Positions 29,881 to 41,500 are shown, counted from the stretch's first letter. The stretch is 64,000 nucleotides of DNA from Pseudoips prasinana (GCA_951640165.1 OX621242.1:26904001-26968000), one strand, 5' to 3'. Made by a program: numbers and translations. The notes: generated by a model not told the origin, from the letters alone.

Positions 29881-30828
29881 TTAATACCAGAACTGAAAAA
29901 CAATATTTATAATAAGATTTTTATTCGCATTTACATAGTCATTTCCTCGCTGAGGTGTGATGAAAAGTTACGTGTTGCGTTCGAGTGCAAAGATTTTTCA
30001 CCTTGTGCTCTTTTGATTTCCTCGCTAATGCTCAGGATTCTAATTTAAGAATCCTTTGCGTGCTCGGTTATTAAAATTGAGCAGCACGCGGTAAAAAAGC
30101 AACTTTGCACTCTTTTATAACAAATAACTATTTGAATATAGAACGCTTTAACTTTTTAAATAATACGCAGGGTAAGTGTCTTACATGGACGAGGGATTAA
30201 ACTACATCTTTCTTAGCTGCCAGGCTAGATTGTGACCATTAGTAAGCCATCAGTTAATAATATGAATCCCGTGGTCTGGACTATAGGTGGCTGAGGAACA
30301 CCGTGGGGTTTTAGTCGGTAAACCCAGCACTACCATCTGGCTGGGAGTCCGACATTAATACCAGAACTGAAAAACAATATTTATAATAAGATTTTTATTC
30401 GCATTTACATAGTCATTTCCTCGCTGAGGTGTGATGAAAAGTTACGTGTTGCGTTCGAGTGCAAAGATTTTTCACCTTGTGCTCTTTTGATTTCCTCGCT
30501 AATGCTCAGGATTCTAATTTAAGAATCCTTTGCGTGCTCGGTTATTAAAATTGAGCAGCACGCGGTAAAAAAGCAACTTTGCACTCTTTTATAACAAATA
30601 ACTATTTGAATATAGAACGCTTTAACTTTTTAAATAATACGCAGGGTAAGTGTCTTACATGGACGAGGGATTAAACTACATCTTTCTTAGCTGCCAGGCT
30701 AGATTGTGACCATTAGTAAGCCATCAGTTAATAATATGAATCCCGTGGTCTGGACTATAGGTGGCTGAGGAACACCGTGGGGTTTTAGTCGGTAAACCCA
30801 GCACTACCATCTGGCTGGGAGTCCGACA
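29881..30828 (+). repeat. Exact 474-bp tandem duplication
   Basis: Units begin 'TTAATACCAGAACTG' at 29881 and 30355 and look identical base for base. A third, partial and slightly diverged unit begins at 34001. The junction cuts the LINE tail (CTGGGAGTCCGAC) of unit 1. The unit contains a near-palindrome GGATTCTAATTTAAGAATCC. Confidence 0.85.
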
Positions 30829-30890
30829 TACCCCGTCGCTTCCCCAGCGGCGGGACGATCCATAAAGGATTTCCCCACGTAAAAAAAAAT
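30745..30890 (+). mobile_element. LINE 3' end with poly-A
   Basis: 'GTGGCTGAGGAACACCGTGG', 'GGTAAACCCAGCAC', 'GGGAGTCCGACATACCCCGT', 'GGATTTCCCCACGT', then an A run. This is a common 3' terminus of a lepidopteran non-LTR element. The first tandem unit (ending 30354) holds only the part before CATACCCC. Confidence 0.6.
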
Positions 30891-30891
30891 T

Positions 30892-33800
30892 CATTTGTGG
30901 AGATCCTTGGGGAAGGCCCAAGGATCTCCACAAATGACAGTCTCATCAGATCATCGGTCCATTTAGTAGAGGGCCTGCCCACACTGCGTCTTCCGGTTCA
31001 TGGGCACCACTCGAGAACATTTCGAGAATTCGAAAATATGTCTATACCTGATCTTAATCATTTCATTTATTTTTATCTTTACTAAGCTATATCTATATTT
31101 ATCGTTTGTGATCTATACCTACTGTATTGTTGAGTTATTTTGTCTTCCTGTGTGTCCTGATTGATAATTAAATGTATTTTATTCTATAATATAAAAAGCA
31201 TGAAGTTGAACCCATAAAACAAGATAATTTGCTTTAGAAAACTAACGTACAGAATCTAGGTATATCTTGGACTTTTCTGTTGTTTTATTAAAAATTGAAG
31301 TACCTACCTATATATCTTCAAAACTAGTTTTAGAAATGACAGATACGCATCAGATATCGAATTTACCTCGATTTCAACTAGATATCTCAACGTACTATTC
31401 TTCGAATTCAAACAAAGATATATTCGTACCTACACGATACTGTTGCAGCTACAAACCGGATTTAATATTCCTGGCATACATTTCATATCGGTATTAGATG
31501 AATACATCATAAACAACTGGACTTCTCTGTTGTGATTTATTATAAATATGAGTATCAGTTTTCAAAAATAGTTTTAAGAATGACAGATTCGCACCAGCTG
31601 TGTAATAAACATCAACTTCTAGAAATCTTAAATTACAATTCAAGCATAATTGTGCATCATATTGTTGTACTTAGTGTAGGAGGTTAACTCCAATACTGAG
31701 GACAAATAAGTCAACCTCGAGTACTGTCCTTCCATATAGTCTTCCTCGTCAGTGAAATCTCGCCGCCATCTTTTCACCACTCCTTATACCCTTATCATCG
31801 CTTCCACCGCCAGTGTTGCCCATCTATCCAATTGGTTCCCCTTAACGAAGATCTAATTCTTAGCATTCCATGGAATCACTGCGAGGAAACCGGATCCATC
31901 GCGTGATAGAGGAAGGAACACTCGGCACAGTCTGAGACTTGCAACTCAGACTTAGGTTTAAGGAGCCCCTGTGATACATCAACGCCCACCTTCTCTGTCT
32001 CTCAGTGTTCCCTTCTCTTCCTAGCCAAATTTGGTATGATCCTCATAATGCCGCTTTGGATATTCGTTTCAACGACAATTTTTGGGAATTCTTGACAATC
32101 TAATGGTCTTTTAATAGTTTGTAGATTCACCATATTTATTATATCATAAATGGAGAAATCGATAACAAGAGTGTATGCAAGTCTCTTTTCTAAAATAATT
32201 CTTATAAACAGTTACTCCCAAAGTAAACAAGTAATCTTAATGTCAAAGTTTATGCAACCTTACATTAGAAACCACATTTAATATACCTGACATATCTTCG
32301 AGTTGACATTTAGAGAGTGCTGCGGAAACAAGTCAAAGTTTCTTACTCCTCGGCATTGTGTAAATACTTAAAAGGAGTGTATTATACGTAATGTGTTCTG
32401 GAATTGCTGACATATAGCTCTCGGGTTTTGCATTGTAAAGTAGTAGGTTAATCCTTCTGATATTATAAATAAAATAGAAAGTTTGTGAGGTGGATGTATG
32501 GATGTTTGTTACTGTTTGACGTAAAGCTATGGAATGGATTTTGATGAAATTTTGTAGTAATATCTATACATAAGTATAATAAAATCGTAGGGAAGTCAAA
32601 ACTGTACAATGAATATTTTTTAAAAAGGATACTTGGGGCGTGATCTACAAAATCGATATCGAAGCCAAAAATATAGTTTTTAGAATTTTTGTCTGAATGT
32701 ATGTCCGGGCTAAACTCAAAAAGTACTACATGGATTTACTTCAAATTTTGCATCAATGTTACTTAGAGGTCGGGTCAACATATAGGCTACATATTATCAC
32801 GCTATTACCTACGAGTCTGAGAGTTGGCGGTATTATACCCCCTCCTTCCGCCTACCTCTTTCCGGTCGTGTCACTAGTCGTCCCATCGGATCATGAGACT
32901 GATGGAATAGAAAGTGCTCCTGTGTTTGCGCACACACTTGAGCTCTATAATATGTCCCGCACAAATGTCTAATCTCCTTTAAGACTGGCCGCCGTGGCCG
33001 GATTTCGGCTAGGAGGACATTATTATTTATTTATTTATATTTGTTATCAGTTAACTCCATACAAAATAAATCATAGGCGTATTTTAACAAGACTATTGTT
33101 ATATAATACCCCTCCCCTCTCAATATACATGAGAACAACACATTCAAATTCAGCGGTACTTTAAATTCTACTTGTAGTTTATAGACAGTTCTCAGAACTC
33201 CTTTAGATTATTTAATCCAATACTGATACATATATTTTGAAGAATCCTTGTTGCTGTCTGCACCTAACGAAATAATAAATATTGCAGTATCAGCTCCGTC
33301 ACCGTTAATATTTATTACGTACTTTACAACCGTCGAAAAAGCTAAAAGTTACGACCAGGCCCCTTCTGCTGCGTAAGCAATGCTCAACATATTCTTTTCC
33401 TGTTTTTGTCGTATTGACATGTGAACAGAGTTATTAGCAAATTATTACTGTATCTATTACAAACATGGAACCAACTTGACTTTTCTGTATATCAACATAT
33501 TATGCAATAATTAAAAAAATCGCTTCACTAATAACGAAGAACACATACTGCTGACTAAATTGTTCAGATGTTGGTTTAAAAAGATACAAAATCGTCACAC
33601 AATATATCTATAAATAAAGATATTTTTCATCACCCCATCTCGGAGGGAGTATTTTTGCTCTTCGATATCTGAATGGAAAAATTGTTTTTATTTTCTAGAG
33701 GGTAGAGTAAATTTGAATTTAGAACATCGTGAGCACTAAGTTTGTGAATGCAAAATATCATTAAACCTATTTACTTCTACCTCTATGGTGCCGAATTTAT

Positions 33801-34373
33801 CATACAACTTTTTTAATTTATTAAAAACTAAGACACGGAACCTTCTTGGTGTACTTTTTTTAATTTGTTTTGTGCCACATTACTGTTCTCTTACACTCAA
33901 ATTGTAGCAACGTTACTTTAAGTTTTTCTTAATTATACCTAATTGTTATTTGTTTAAATTAAAGATTGTCCTGTAATACTTACATATTATAACATAGTAA
34001 TTAATACCAGAACTGAAAAACAATATTTATAATAAGATTTTTATTCGCATTTACATAGTCATTTCCTCGCTGAGGTGTGATGAAAAGTTACGTGTTGCGT
34101 TCGAGTGCAAAGATTTTTCACCTTGTGCTCTTTTGATTTCCTCGCTAATGCTCAGGATTCTTATTTAAGAATCCTTCGCGTGCTCGGTTATTATTGAGCA
34201 GTACGCGGTAAAAAAGCAACTTTGCACTCTTTTATAACAAATAACTATTTGAATATAGAACGCTTTAACTTTTTAAATAATACGCAGGGTAAGTGTCTTA
34301 CATGGACGAGGGATTAAACTACATCTTTCTTAGCTGCCAGGCTAGATTGTGACCATTAGTAAGCCATCAGTTA
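30892..34373 (+). repeat. Large direct duplication, copy 2
   Basis: Partner of 26370-30354. It begins in the RTE fold-back (TTTGTGGAGATCCTTGGG at about 30893) and ends after 'GTAAGCCATCAGTTAA' at about 34373. It lacks the 400-bp insertion and a 38-bp stretch of copy 1. It contains the right half of the family E SINE (31030-31190), a Helitron 5' part (32452-32810) and the dispersed repeat at 32810-33028. Confidence 0.88.
32452..32810 (+). mobile_element. Helitron, 5' part only (in duplication copy 2)
   Basis: Duplicate of 28332-28690, with the same TC start and the same missing CTAG end, showing it was inserted and truncated before the large duplication. Confidence 0.7.
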
Positions 34374-35924
34374 AAAATATGCGTATTTCTTAAACAATAT
34401 GAATTACGTTTCACGATGAAAAATTACAAAGCGTTTTAAATTGAGTGCTGAAATTTTAAACACTTTGTAATTCGTCATCGTGATAATGCGTAAGCTTTGG
34501 ACGTAAAACCCATTTTATATTGTTGTAGAAATGCACATTGTTTTAAATAGATCCGTGGAAAATCACGTTTTATGATACCTAGGAAATATAAAATATAATT
34601 TGTCCACAGATTCGAGTAGGTGTCCGAAGTGGAGATTATTTTGTTATGTGCATAGGTTAAATAGTTTTTCGATATAATATTTGCTTTGAAAATATGAAAC
34701 GTCAAAGAAGTATTTTTTTATGGTCAAATGTCCACACCCTATACTGTGTTAATCCAATTTAAAGAGTATCCGCTATTACTTACTGGGTTATTAGATATAT
34801 ATAAGGACATGACTCAAAATCTTACATAGTGCATAAATATTATATGAATCTATAGATTTCAAACAAACACATGACAAAAATATGACCATCTTGATGGTAA
34901 GTAGTTGCTGTAGTCTATGGCAGCTATGCACGGCCACCCTTTAGAAACTTTATATTCAAATTTTAAAGGGCTCTGTGATGTAGGCTCAAACATAGAGCTT
35001 ATTCCAATGCTATATCGTCCGTGTTAATAATATTATTTGGTTGTGTGTTGTTTTCGGCTACAAGTCTCACTTCTTGAAGCTCGCTCCAAAATTGATTAAA
35101 CCACTGCCATCTGACCTTGAAGCCTATATAATACATATCGAGGATGCGTAACTAACATTGTTAAACCAGGTGACAGATTATATGAGCCTTCTGACTACTA
35201 GTTACGTTGTCAGTGATGTTCTTCTGAAAACAGAGACCGACGTTCGCATGCTTTTCGAACACAAAGCGGCATTTTTTTAACTAACCTTCAACAAATCTTA
35301 GTTTTATACACAAGTTTCTTCATGCCAGAATCGAACTCATGAATTTCGAAAGGTAAAGGCCTGAACGGACAGTTTATACAAATCGAACGCCCGTCATCAT
35401 CTCGTAGAGTTTCGCTACTTTTTGCTAATTAATGTTTATCTTCATAGGGAAAACCGTGAGCTAGCCTTATTATAATCAATCAATCAAGCTAGTCTTAACT
35501 TGGTAATCAATATAACTAGCAATTACCTGCCAACGACGTATCTTTGACGAGTTAAATGTAAAATTCTTGATTATATTCAAAGTTTAAGTGTAGTTCTGAC
35601 ATGCACTTTTGTAGTCCGCTATGAAGATTTATTCAAAACTTCTTTGTCTTTGGCTTATTATTTAAATTGACTTTTATTGTTGAAAGCTTCTGTAATATTT
35701 ACGCGCTTAATGTTTGATCTCAGTAATATATTTTTATGTTCAATCTTGTTGTTTGAAAACTAGAAAGACAGGTAACAAATTACTACTATCTGAGCTAAAT
35801 TTATAATTTGACTCAATTGCTTTTTTATTCATGTTCATTTGAGTATTCTATTAGTAAAAATAAAAGCTCCCTTTTTGTTTGAGGCAGATAATAGATTAAT
35901 AGGGATTTTTTTTTATATCTAGGG
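34374..35924. other. Unassigned interval with imperfect hairpin
   Basis: No gene recognised. An imperfect inverted repeat spans about 34412-34483 (TCACGATGA...AATTACAAAG / CTTTGTAATTCGTCATCGTGA), resembling a dispersed foldback repeat. A weak SINE-like B box on the minus strand lies near 35330 ('CATGAGTTCGATTCTGGC'). Confidence 0.4.
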
Positions 35925-36158
35925 ACAATGACACACAGATCATCCTAGCCCCAAACTAAGCAAAGCTTGTACTATGGGTACCAGGCGACGATGTACATAC
36001 TTATAAAGATAGATAAATACTTAAATACATAGAAAACATCCATGACAACAGAAACAAATATTCGTGCACATCACACAAATATTTGCACTTACCGGGATTC
36101 GAACCCAGGACCACCAGCTTCGTAGGCAGGAGCACTACCAACTAGGCTACGGTGAATT
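35925..36158 (-). mobile_element. tRNA-derived SINE, family A
   Basis: Minus strand: 'CCGTAGCCTAGTTGGTAGTG' (A box), 'CTCCTGCCTACGAAGC', 'GGTCCTGGGTTCGAATCCCG' (B box), 'GCAAATATTTGTGTGATGTG', and body to 'CCCATAGTACAAGCTTTGCT'. It is the uninterrupted sister of the SINE split at 61245/62816. It lies just upstream of the mariner but is not part of it. Confidence 0.85.
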
Positions 36159-36225
36159 GTAAAAGTACTAGGCCTATATTCGTAGAGACATGACATCGCA
36201 TCGATTTTTAATTTATTATATATTA

Positions 36226-37506
36226 GGTCTTTACCTATGAAATTGCCGTTCTGCAGTACTGGCCATTTCAAATCAAAATAATTTTTTTTGGCTAAGAATT
36301 CTAATTTCAAATTAATTTTATTTTAAAAACATGGATTCTTTTTTCCAAAAGTAGTCATTTCTTTATTGATTAGTGTTACATTTTCATCGCGTTTCAATCT
36401 TTTTCGTCATCATGGATACGTTAAAAATTCGAGTAATTATGGAATATGAGTACCGTCGTGGCAGCAACGCGGCACAAGCGGCACGCAACATCAACGACGT
36501 TTACGGAGCTAACACTACAAACCAACGCACCACCTGTTATTGGTTTGCTCGCTTCCGTTCTGGAAATTTCGACCTGAAAAATGAACCTCGCGGTCGTCCG
36601 AAGACTTTGGTCGACAATGACGAATTAAAGGCGGTTGTGGAAGCTGATGATACACAATCTACGGCTGAATTAGCAGCAGCTTTCGACGTTAGCGTCAAAA
36701 CAATATTGGTCCATTTGCGTCAAATTGGCAAGGTAAAAAAGCTTGACAAATGGGTGCCCCACGAACTCAATGATCGCCAGCGCGAAGTACGCGTCGAGAC
36801 GTGCCTTGCACTGCTCAACAGACACACAAATGAAGGAATTTTGAACCGCATTGTTACCTGCGATGAAAAATGGATTCTGTTTGATAACCGCAAGCGCTCA
36901 GCAAGTTGGTTGGATCCTGGTTCAGCACCTAAACAATGCCCTAAACGAAAACTTACCCCTAGAAAAGTGATGGTCACTGTTTGGTGGTCTAGCGCCGGTG
37001 TGATTCATCACAGCTTCTTACCAAACGGGGTGAGCATTACTGCAGATGTGTACTGTGAAGAACTGAGCACAATGATGGAGAAGCTGGCGCATCTCCAACC
37101 AGCATTGGTCAATCGCTCGTCTCCGCTGCTCCTGCACGACAACGCGCGACCTCATACTGCACAGCAGACGGTCTCCAAGTTGCAAGAACTGGGGTTGGAA
37201 GCTCTCCGTCATCCGCCCTACTCACCAGACCTTGCGCCTACAGACTACTACTTTTTCCAGAATTTGGATAACTTCTTGGCGGGAAAAAAATTCAATACCC
37301 GAGAGGCAGTACAAAATGCCTTTGAAGAATTTGTTGCCTCCCGTCCAGCTGATTTCTTTAAGAAGGGCATCAATAAACTGCCACTGCGATGGCAAAGATG
37401 CATTGATTGCATGGGTGATTACTTCGATTAATACAAATAAAAAAATTCATGAAAAAAATTCGTTTAAATTTTTTCATACAAAACGGCAATTTCATAGGTA
37501 AAGACC
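36226..37506 (+). mobile_element. Complete mariner element (1281 bp)
   Basis: Terminal inverted repeats begin GGTCTTTACCTATGAAATTG at 36226 and, inverted, end at 37506, with one visible difference in the next ten bases. TA dinucleotides at 36224-36225 and 37507-37508 are the target duplication expected of Tc1/mariner transposons. Length and ends resemble Hsmar1-type (cecropia subfamily) mariners. The transposase gene inside is uninterrupted. Confidence 0.95.
36412..37431 (+). CDS. Mariner transposase (339 aa), cecropia-subfamily-like
   Basis: Cut-and-paste transposase acting on the flanking inverted repeats. Residues about 1-110 hold the two helix-turn-helix DNA-binding motifs (RRGSNAAQAARNIND; TAELAAAFDVSVKTILVHLR). 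The linker carries WVPHEL at 114-119. The catalytic triad is complete: Asp151 (TCDEKW), Asp243 (LLHDNARPH) and Asp278 (YSPDLAPTD), with exactly 34 residues between the last two, hence DD34D. The ATG at 36412 is preferred over an in-frame upstream start at 36373 because MDTLKIRVIMEY aligns with family starts and gives the usual length of about 340. There is no frameshift or stop, unusual because most genomic mariner copies are decayed. Activity is an inference. Confidence 0.95.
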   Translation: MDTLKIRVIMEYEYRRGSNAAQAARNINDVYGANTTNQRTTCYWFARFRSGNFDLKNEPRGRPKTLVDNDELKAVVEADDTQSTAELAAAFDVSVKTILVHLRQIGKVKKLDKWVPHELNDRQREVRVETCLALLNRHTNEGILNRIVTCDEKWILFDNRKRSASWLDPGSAPKQCPKRKLTPRKVMVTVWWSSAGVIHHSFLPNGVSITADVYCEELSTMMEKLAHLQPALVNRSSPLLLHDNARPHTAQQTVSKLQELGLEALRHPPYSPDLAPTDYYFFQNLDNFLAGKKFNTREAVQNAFEEFVASRPADFFKKGINKLPLRWQRCIDCMGDYFD

Positions 37507-37637
37507 TATTATTCAGCTAAAACATGGACTTACCAACGAAATATATCAGACTCGCCATTGAGTATCATACATGAATTTACTAACATCAACTCCATATTGT
37601 CTTTTAACTACCATTAAAATTAAATTTGAATTTTTTA

Positions 37638-37895
37638 AGCATTATTCGCAATGCAAAGCGTTAATCTAATCTCAAAAATGGGAAATCATAAATTTAATCG
37701 TCCGGCGGGTTTCGAACCTGCACCATCTACCAATCCGGGGTAGGCGCTCAGCGTTAAGCTACGAACGATACACACTGGCCGATCAAATTTAGGATTCCCT
37801 TGCTAACACCCTTCCGGAGGATGTAGGTATTATCTATCGGCTTGGTTTTCTAGAAACATGGCCGACTGATATGTTCACAGTTGCATGTGAAATAT
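37638..37895 (-). mobile_element. tRNA-like repeat, family C
   Basis: Inverted copy of the 13089-13350 element. Minus strand gives 'CAGTCGGCCATGTTTCTAGA', 'CGTTCGTAGCTTAACGC', B box GGTTCGAAACC, and terminal GCATTGCGAATAATGC. About 250 bp align between the two copies. Confidence 0.72.
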
Positions 37896-39385
37896 ATTAC
37901 ATCATATTTTAAGCTAGGTTGTCTTAAATAGCAGATAGACGGACGTTAAAGATCTAAAATCTTGTTTCTGACGCTGCCATGAGGTGTTACTAAACTAAAT
38001 TTGAATATATAAAGCAGTTCTGTGACCATTCCAGATCCTTCGAATAATTAGCGACTGCTAAAATAAAATGGTTTGCACAATATCGTGCGTTTGACATGTT
38101 TTCTTAAATGCAAGATCTGAGAAATTCAATACTTCGAGTAAACAATCACGACAGATTTCATAGACTCGCTGAAAGTTCGATGTTAAGAGTTAAGAGAAAA
38201 ACATAATTCCGGATATGAGAGAATTCAGTTTACTTAGTAGATTGATTTTAGCATTGCGTTATATAGAAAAGAGTTCACGACACATTTGCGTAGTACTTTC
38301 ATTTGCAGGTACCTACTTGAGAGCGTGGATTTGTAGGGGAGTTGGAAAACATTTGATAACAATATCGGAAGTAGATAAATTATTAAGTACAATAAGCTAC
38401 TGAAGAATTTAACCACGCTTGCTTTCAATGAAAAAAAGATACAAATTATAAAAATGCAGTTTTAATTTCCTTTCGGCCTTTAAACTTGGTAGGCAACTTG
38501 TCTGTAAAATTTGACTTACATAATCTGTAGTCGTCAACGTGATCAGCTACAATAAGAGCATCTGGAACAAAATAAAATAATTTTAAATAAAGTTTTATGT
38601 ATCTTTTTATGCACGGGCTCCCCAAATATGGATTTCAGATTATTGTTTGTAAATTGTTTCTTAACGCAAATATATATATTATTTGTAAAGATAGACCGAG
38701 TAAATTCTCTGAATTTCTGAATTAGGAATTTAAATGGTGAGATTTTTGGCAGTGTTACAGTTCCAAATATCATTATATAATCCATCATCATCATCATCAT
38801 CAAAAATAATGGAATTTTCGATTTATCAACTTATTTATCCGCAGCCAATAATTCTTAAAAAAATTTTTTCGTTTGGAACAATAGCATAAACTCCTACATA
38901 TGTGCCTGTGTCCCTACAACTATACATTTTTCTACAATAAAGAAAATAATAGGGTGCTGCAGTTATATACGTAAAATATTTACCGAACCTTCAGACAACC
39001 AAAATGTATAAACCTATTTTCACATAGATAACAAAAATTAACACATCCAAAATTGTCAATTTCCTGTAAATTAATTGAATGTAACAAATTACGCGCACGC
39101 GTATATAAGTTATAAAAAAGCCAAGCATAAAAGATACCGACCTTGTACAAAATGTCGAATTGATGTTGTCACAGAAAATAAACATCATAATATTAATGGT
39201 TGGCTGTTTGAATTAAAATGTTTGTGTAACATGAAACCTCGTCGCTTTGACGTAATACCTAATTGAATGGTGTTAATGAGATTTTATTGTAAACATTAAA
39301 ATTGGTGGAAACAAGAACTTAAAATTTAAAAAATGTAAATTGCGCGATAAGTAATTATACTATACATTTACTGAGAGAGAAATAA
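37896..39385. other. Unassigned interval
   Basis: No gene recognised; short frames only. A short (ATC)n microsatellite lies at about 38784-38802. Confidence 0.4.
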
Positions 39386-39479
39386 ACAGCATCGTTGGTC
39401 TAGCGATAGTGTTTACCGCTTGTAAAACAACAACAAAAATGTTATTATGATTTTCCGGATAAAATGAATGTAATTATAT
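39386..39479 (+). repeat. Possible truncated SINE head
   Basis: 'CATCGTTGGTCTAGCGATAG' resembles a tRNA A-box region and the head at 54839, but no B box follows. Weak. Confidence 0.3.
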
Positions 39480-40078
39480 CCTGGGACATTATTCACACAC
39501 ATCTGATCCTGAACTAAACAGAACTTGTAGTATCGAAACCAGATAACTGATATATTATATATAATGCGTTTCTTTTGTTAATACATACTTATATAGATAA
39601 CTAGCTATGCCCTGCGGCTTCACCCGCGTTAAGGTAGTTTTGGTGTAAAGAGTAACAAACATACATCTATACTCACAAAATTTCGCATTTATAATATTAC
39701 TAGGATATGTACCTCTAGCTGTTTTGGCAGTGCACGCCGGAATAGCTAGCAGATGGTAGATTTTTTCCTACTTACTTGACACTTATAGTCGTATGTTGGA
39801 CAACTCACACAATATCTTTATAAATTGTGGCCTATGTGTTATTCTGATGTGTAAGCTATATTATTGTAAAGTTTAATTAAAACCCATTCGGTAGTTCTCA
39901 CGTGAAAGAGTAACAAACATCCATTCACTTACAAACTTTCACGTTTATAATATTAGTAAGAAGTAAGATTACACCCTGACTCAGGACAGACATGTATATG
40001 CACACAAATATCTATCCTGGATGGGAATCGAACCCACGACCTGCGGCGTGAAAAGCATTTACCACGCCAACCGGCCCG
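39480..40078 (-). mobile_element. tRNA-derived SINE, family B, split by a Helitron
   Basis: Halves at 39480-39600 and 39969-40078. The right half has the head 'GGCCGGTTGGCGTGGTAAAT' and the B-box region 'GTGGGTTCGATTCCCATCCA'. The left half has the 3' body ending 'ACTACAAGTTCTGTTTAG'. Removing 39601-39968 restores 'ATATAGATAATTACACCC', exactly as in the copy at 25244-25478. Confidence 0.9.
39601..39968 (-). mobile_element. Helitron with experimentally checkable empty site (368 bp)
   Basis: Minus strand: 5' A|TC at 39969/39968 leading to 'CTTACTAATATTATAAACGT'. The 3' end has the hairpin GCGGGTGAAGCCGC and CTAG at 39604-39601, followed by T. The paralogous SINE shows the exact A/T insertion point. 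A second 5'-end-like segment (AGTAATATTATAAATGCGAA on the minus strand) lies inside at about 39675-39700, so the element looks like a composite with two start regions and one terminator. Confidence 0.9.
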
Positions 40079-40229
40079 TTGCGATTAGAGTCTCTACAGA
40101 AAAAAGTTAGCGGTGTTAGAGTCCCGTACAGTAGAGAGACTCCCTTAAGGCTGATCTCTCTCCGTAGGTACCAGATCACTGTTCTATCAGTTTAAGAGAT
40201 TAAGGGAATCGAAAGTGCATAATCACACT

Positions 40230-40374
40230 AGTGTGTATGTTTGTTACTTCTTCACGTCTAAACGGCTGAAGGAATTCTAATAAAATTTGGTATCGAGTGA
40301 GCTGACACCCTGGATTAACGTATAGGCTATAATTTGTAACGTTTAACGCGGGTAAAACCGGGTGACACAGCTAG
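40230..40374 (+). mobile_element. Helitron 3' end
   Basis: Interior 'AACGGCTGAAGGAATTCTAA' and 'TAACGTATAGGCTATAATTT', then the terminal region 'GTTTAACGCGGGTAAAACCG' and CTAG at 40371-40374 before T. The 5' end is missing or diverged. Confidence 0.7.
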
Positions 40375-40379
40375 TTGTT

Positions 40380-40535
40380 TATAATCATCATGACCAAAAA
40401 TATTTGTTTTGTGTGAGGATGGAACCCGTAACTTTCGTGCGTTACATGATTAGTTTCCCTGTATGATAAACGTATCCAAAACACGATAGCATCGAGGTTG
40501 TAGTGAGGTGACTATTTTAATCACTGCGTTACATG
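40380..40535 (-). mobile_element. Diverged tRNA-like SINE
   Basis: Minus strand: 'ACATGTAACGCAGTGATTAA' (A-box-like), 'TAGTCACCTC', then 'GTTACGGGTTCCATCCTCAC' (B-box-like) and 'AAACAAATATTTTTGGTC'. The B box is degenerate. Confidence 0.45.
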
Positions 40536-40734
40536 TACGTTGATGTAAGTATACTGTTTCTTCAGGATATTATGGAAACTCTCTCATTACTTAAATTTGT
40601 ATTTAGTATGAAAATGCCTGGAAAGAAAGTAAATACGCCTGTGAAACTTCTAGTTGATGGCATTCACACACTGAAGACACCAACTTAATTTACCTACAGT
40701 TTACACCACCTCTACTAAGTTTAATATAATTAAG

Positions 40735-41085
40735 ATAGCTGTGCCTCGCGGTTTAAGCCGCGATAGACTTTATAAATTATAACATGTATCATTATTTATT
40801 TATTTTCTTAGGAAAACCAATTTCATTTAACAACAAAATGTTTAGGATATTCATAGGTACCAGAAAGCCATCATCAGGTCCCCACGAGTAAAATTTTACT
40901 CGTGACGTTTTTACGTGTTACATAAGTAATGTGTAGAATAAATTAAAACATTATTTACTTGTTATTCGGATATATGAACTATATATATTACTACAAAGTT
41001 TCATCAAAAGCCGGTCGGTAGTTTTTGCATCAGAGAGTTACAAACATCCATGCTCACAAACTTTCGCATTCATAATATTAGTAGA
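40735..41085 (-). mobile_element. Helitron with decayed 3' terminus
   Basis: The minus-strand 5' end near 41085 reads 'CTACTAATATTATGAATGCG' and 'AAAGTTTGTGAGCATGGATG'. The 3' hairpin region CGCGGCTTAAACCGCG is near 40746-40761, with the terminal CTAG changed (reads CTAT). A perfect 22-bp palindrome (40883-40904) lies inside. Confidence 0.65.
40883..40904. repeat. Perfect 22-bp palindrome without loop
   Basis: CACGAGTAAAA followed directly by its exact reverse complement. Confidence 0.9.
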
Positions 41086-41344
41086 AATATTACGAACGAA
41101 TTTCCTTTTCACAGGATTCGTATGTAGGGGACAGGGTATTTTTAGTTTTGTCAATTTAGTTGAGGCGCTGTTTACACAAGGAAAATAAGCATAATCCTAC
41201 CTACTAATTATGCGTCCAGACAAGAATTTTAACTAGTTTCACCGTAATTAAAATAAGGCGCCCTTTCCAGACGAATAATAATAGAAGTAAATGCATTGTC
41301 TTTTAGTACAAAATTGCCATGAACATAATTTTTTATAAGTATTA

Positions 41345-41500
41345 AATTTTGGCCGCCTACTATGTGGACCGACGATCTTGCCAAGGTTGCGGGAAGCCGC
41401 TGTATGCGGGCACCAAGAAGACTGACCTTTGTGGAGATCTTTGGGGAGGTTTTTCTCCAGCAAGGGACCTCTTTCGGCTGATATAATGATAAGTATTATA
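41345..41500 (+). pseudogene. RTE-type LINE 3' end
   Basis: 'TATGTGGACCGACGATCTTG', 'GCGGGAAGCCGCTGTATGCG', 'TTTGTGGAGATCTTTGGGGA', then a tail CTGATATAATGATAAG. This is the C-terminus (WTDDL...) and ATG-like tail of the RTE family; 5'-truncated. Confidence 0.7.

Larger units (their letters stand above)
26370..30354 (+). repeat. Large direct duplication, copy 1
   Basis: Homologous in order to 30892-34373. From about 28012 to 29880 the offset is a constant 4120 bp and I saw only about five substitutions in roughly 1.87 kb. Before 28012 the two copies differ much more, with a 38-bp length difference at the border and an extra insertion at 27258-27660 in this copy. No convincing host gene lies inside. 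Frames such as 26744-26989 and 28577-28852 are shared by both copies but have no known domain. Confidence 0.88.
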
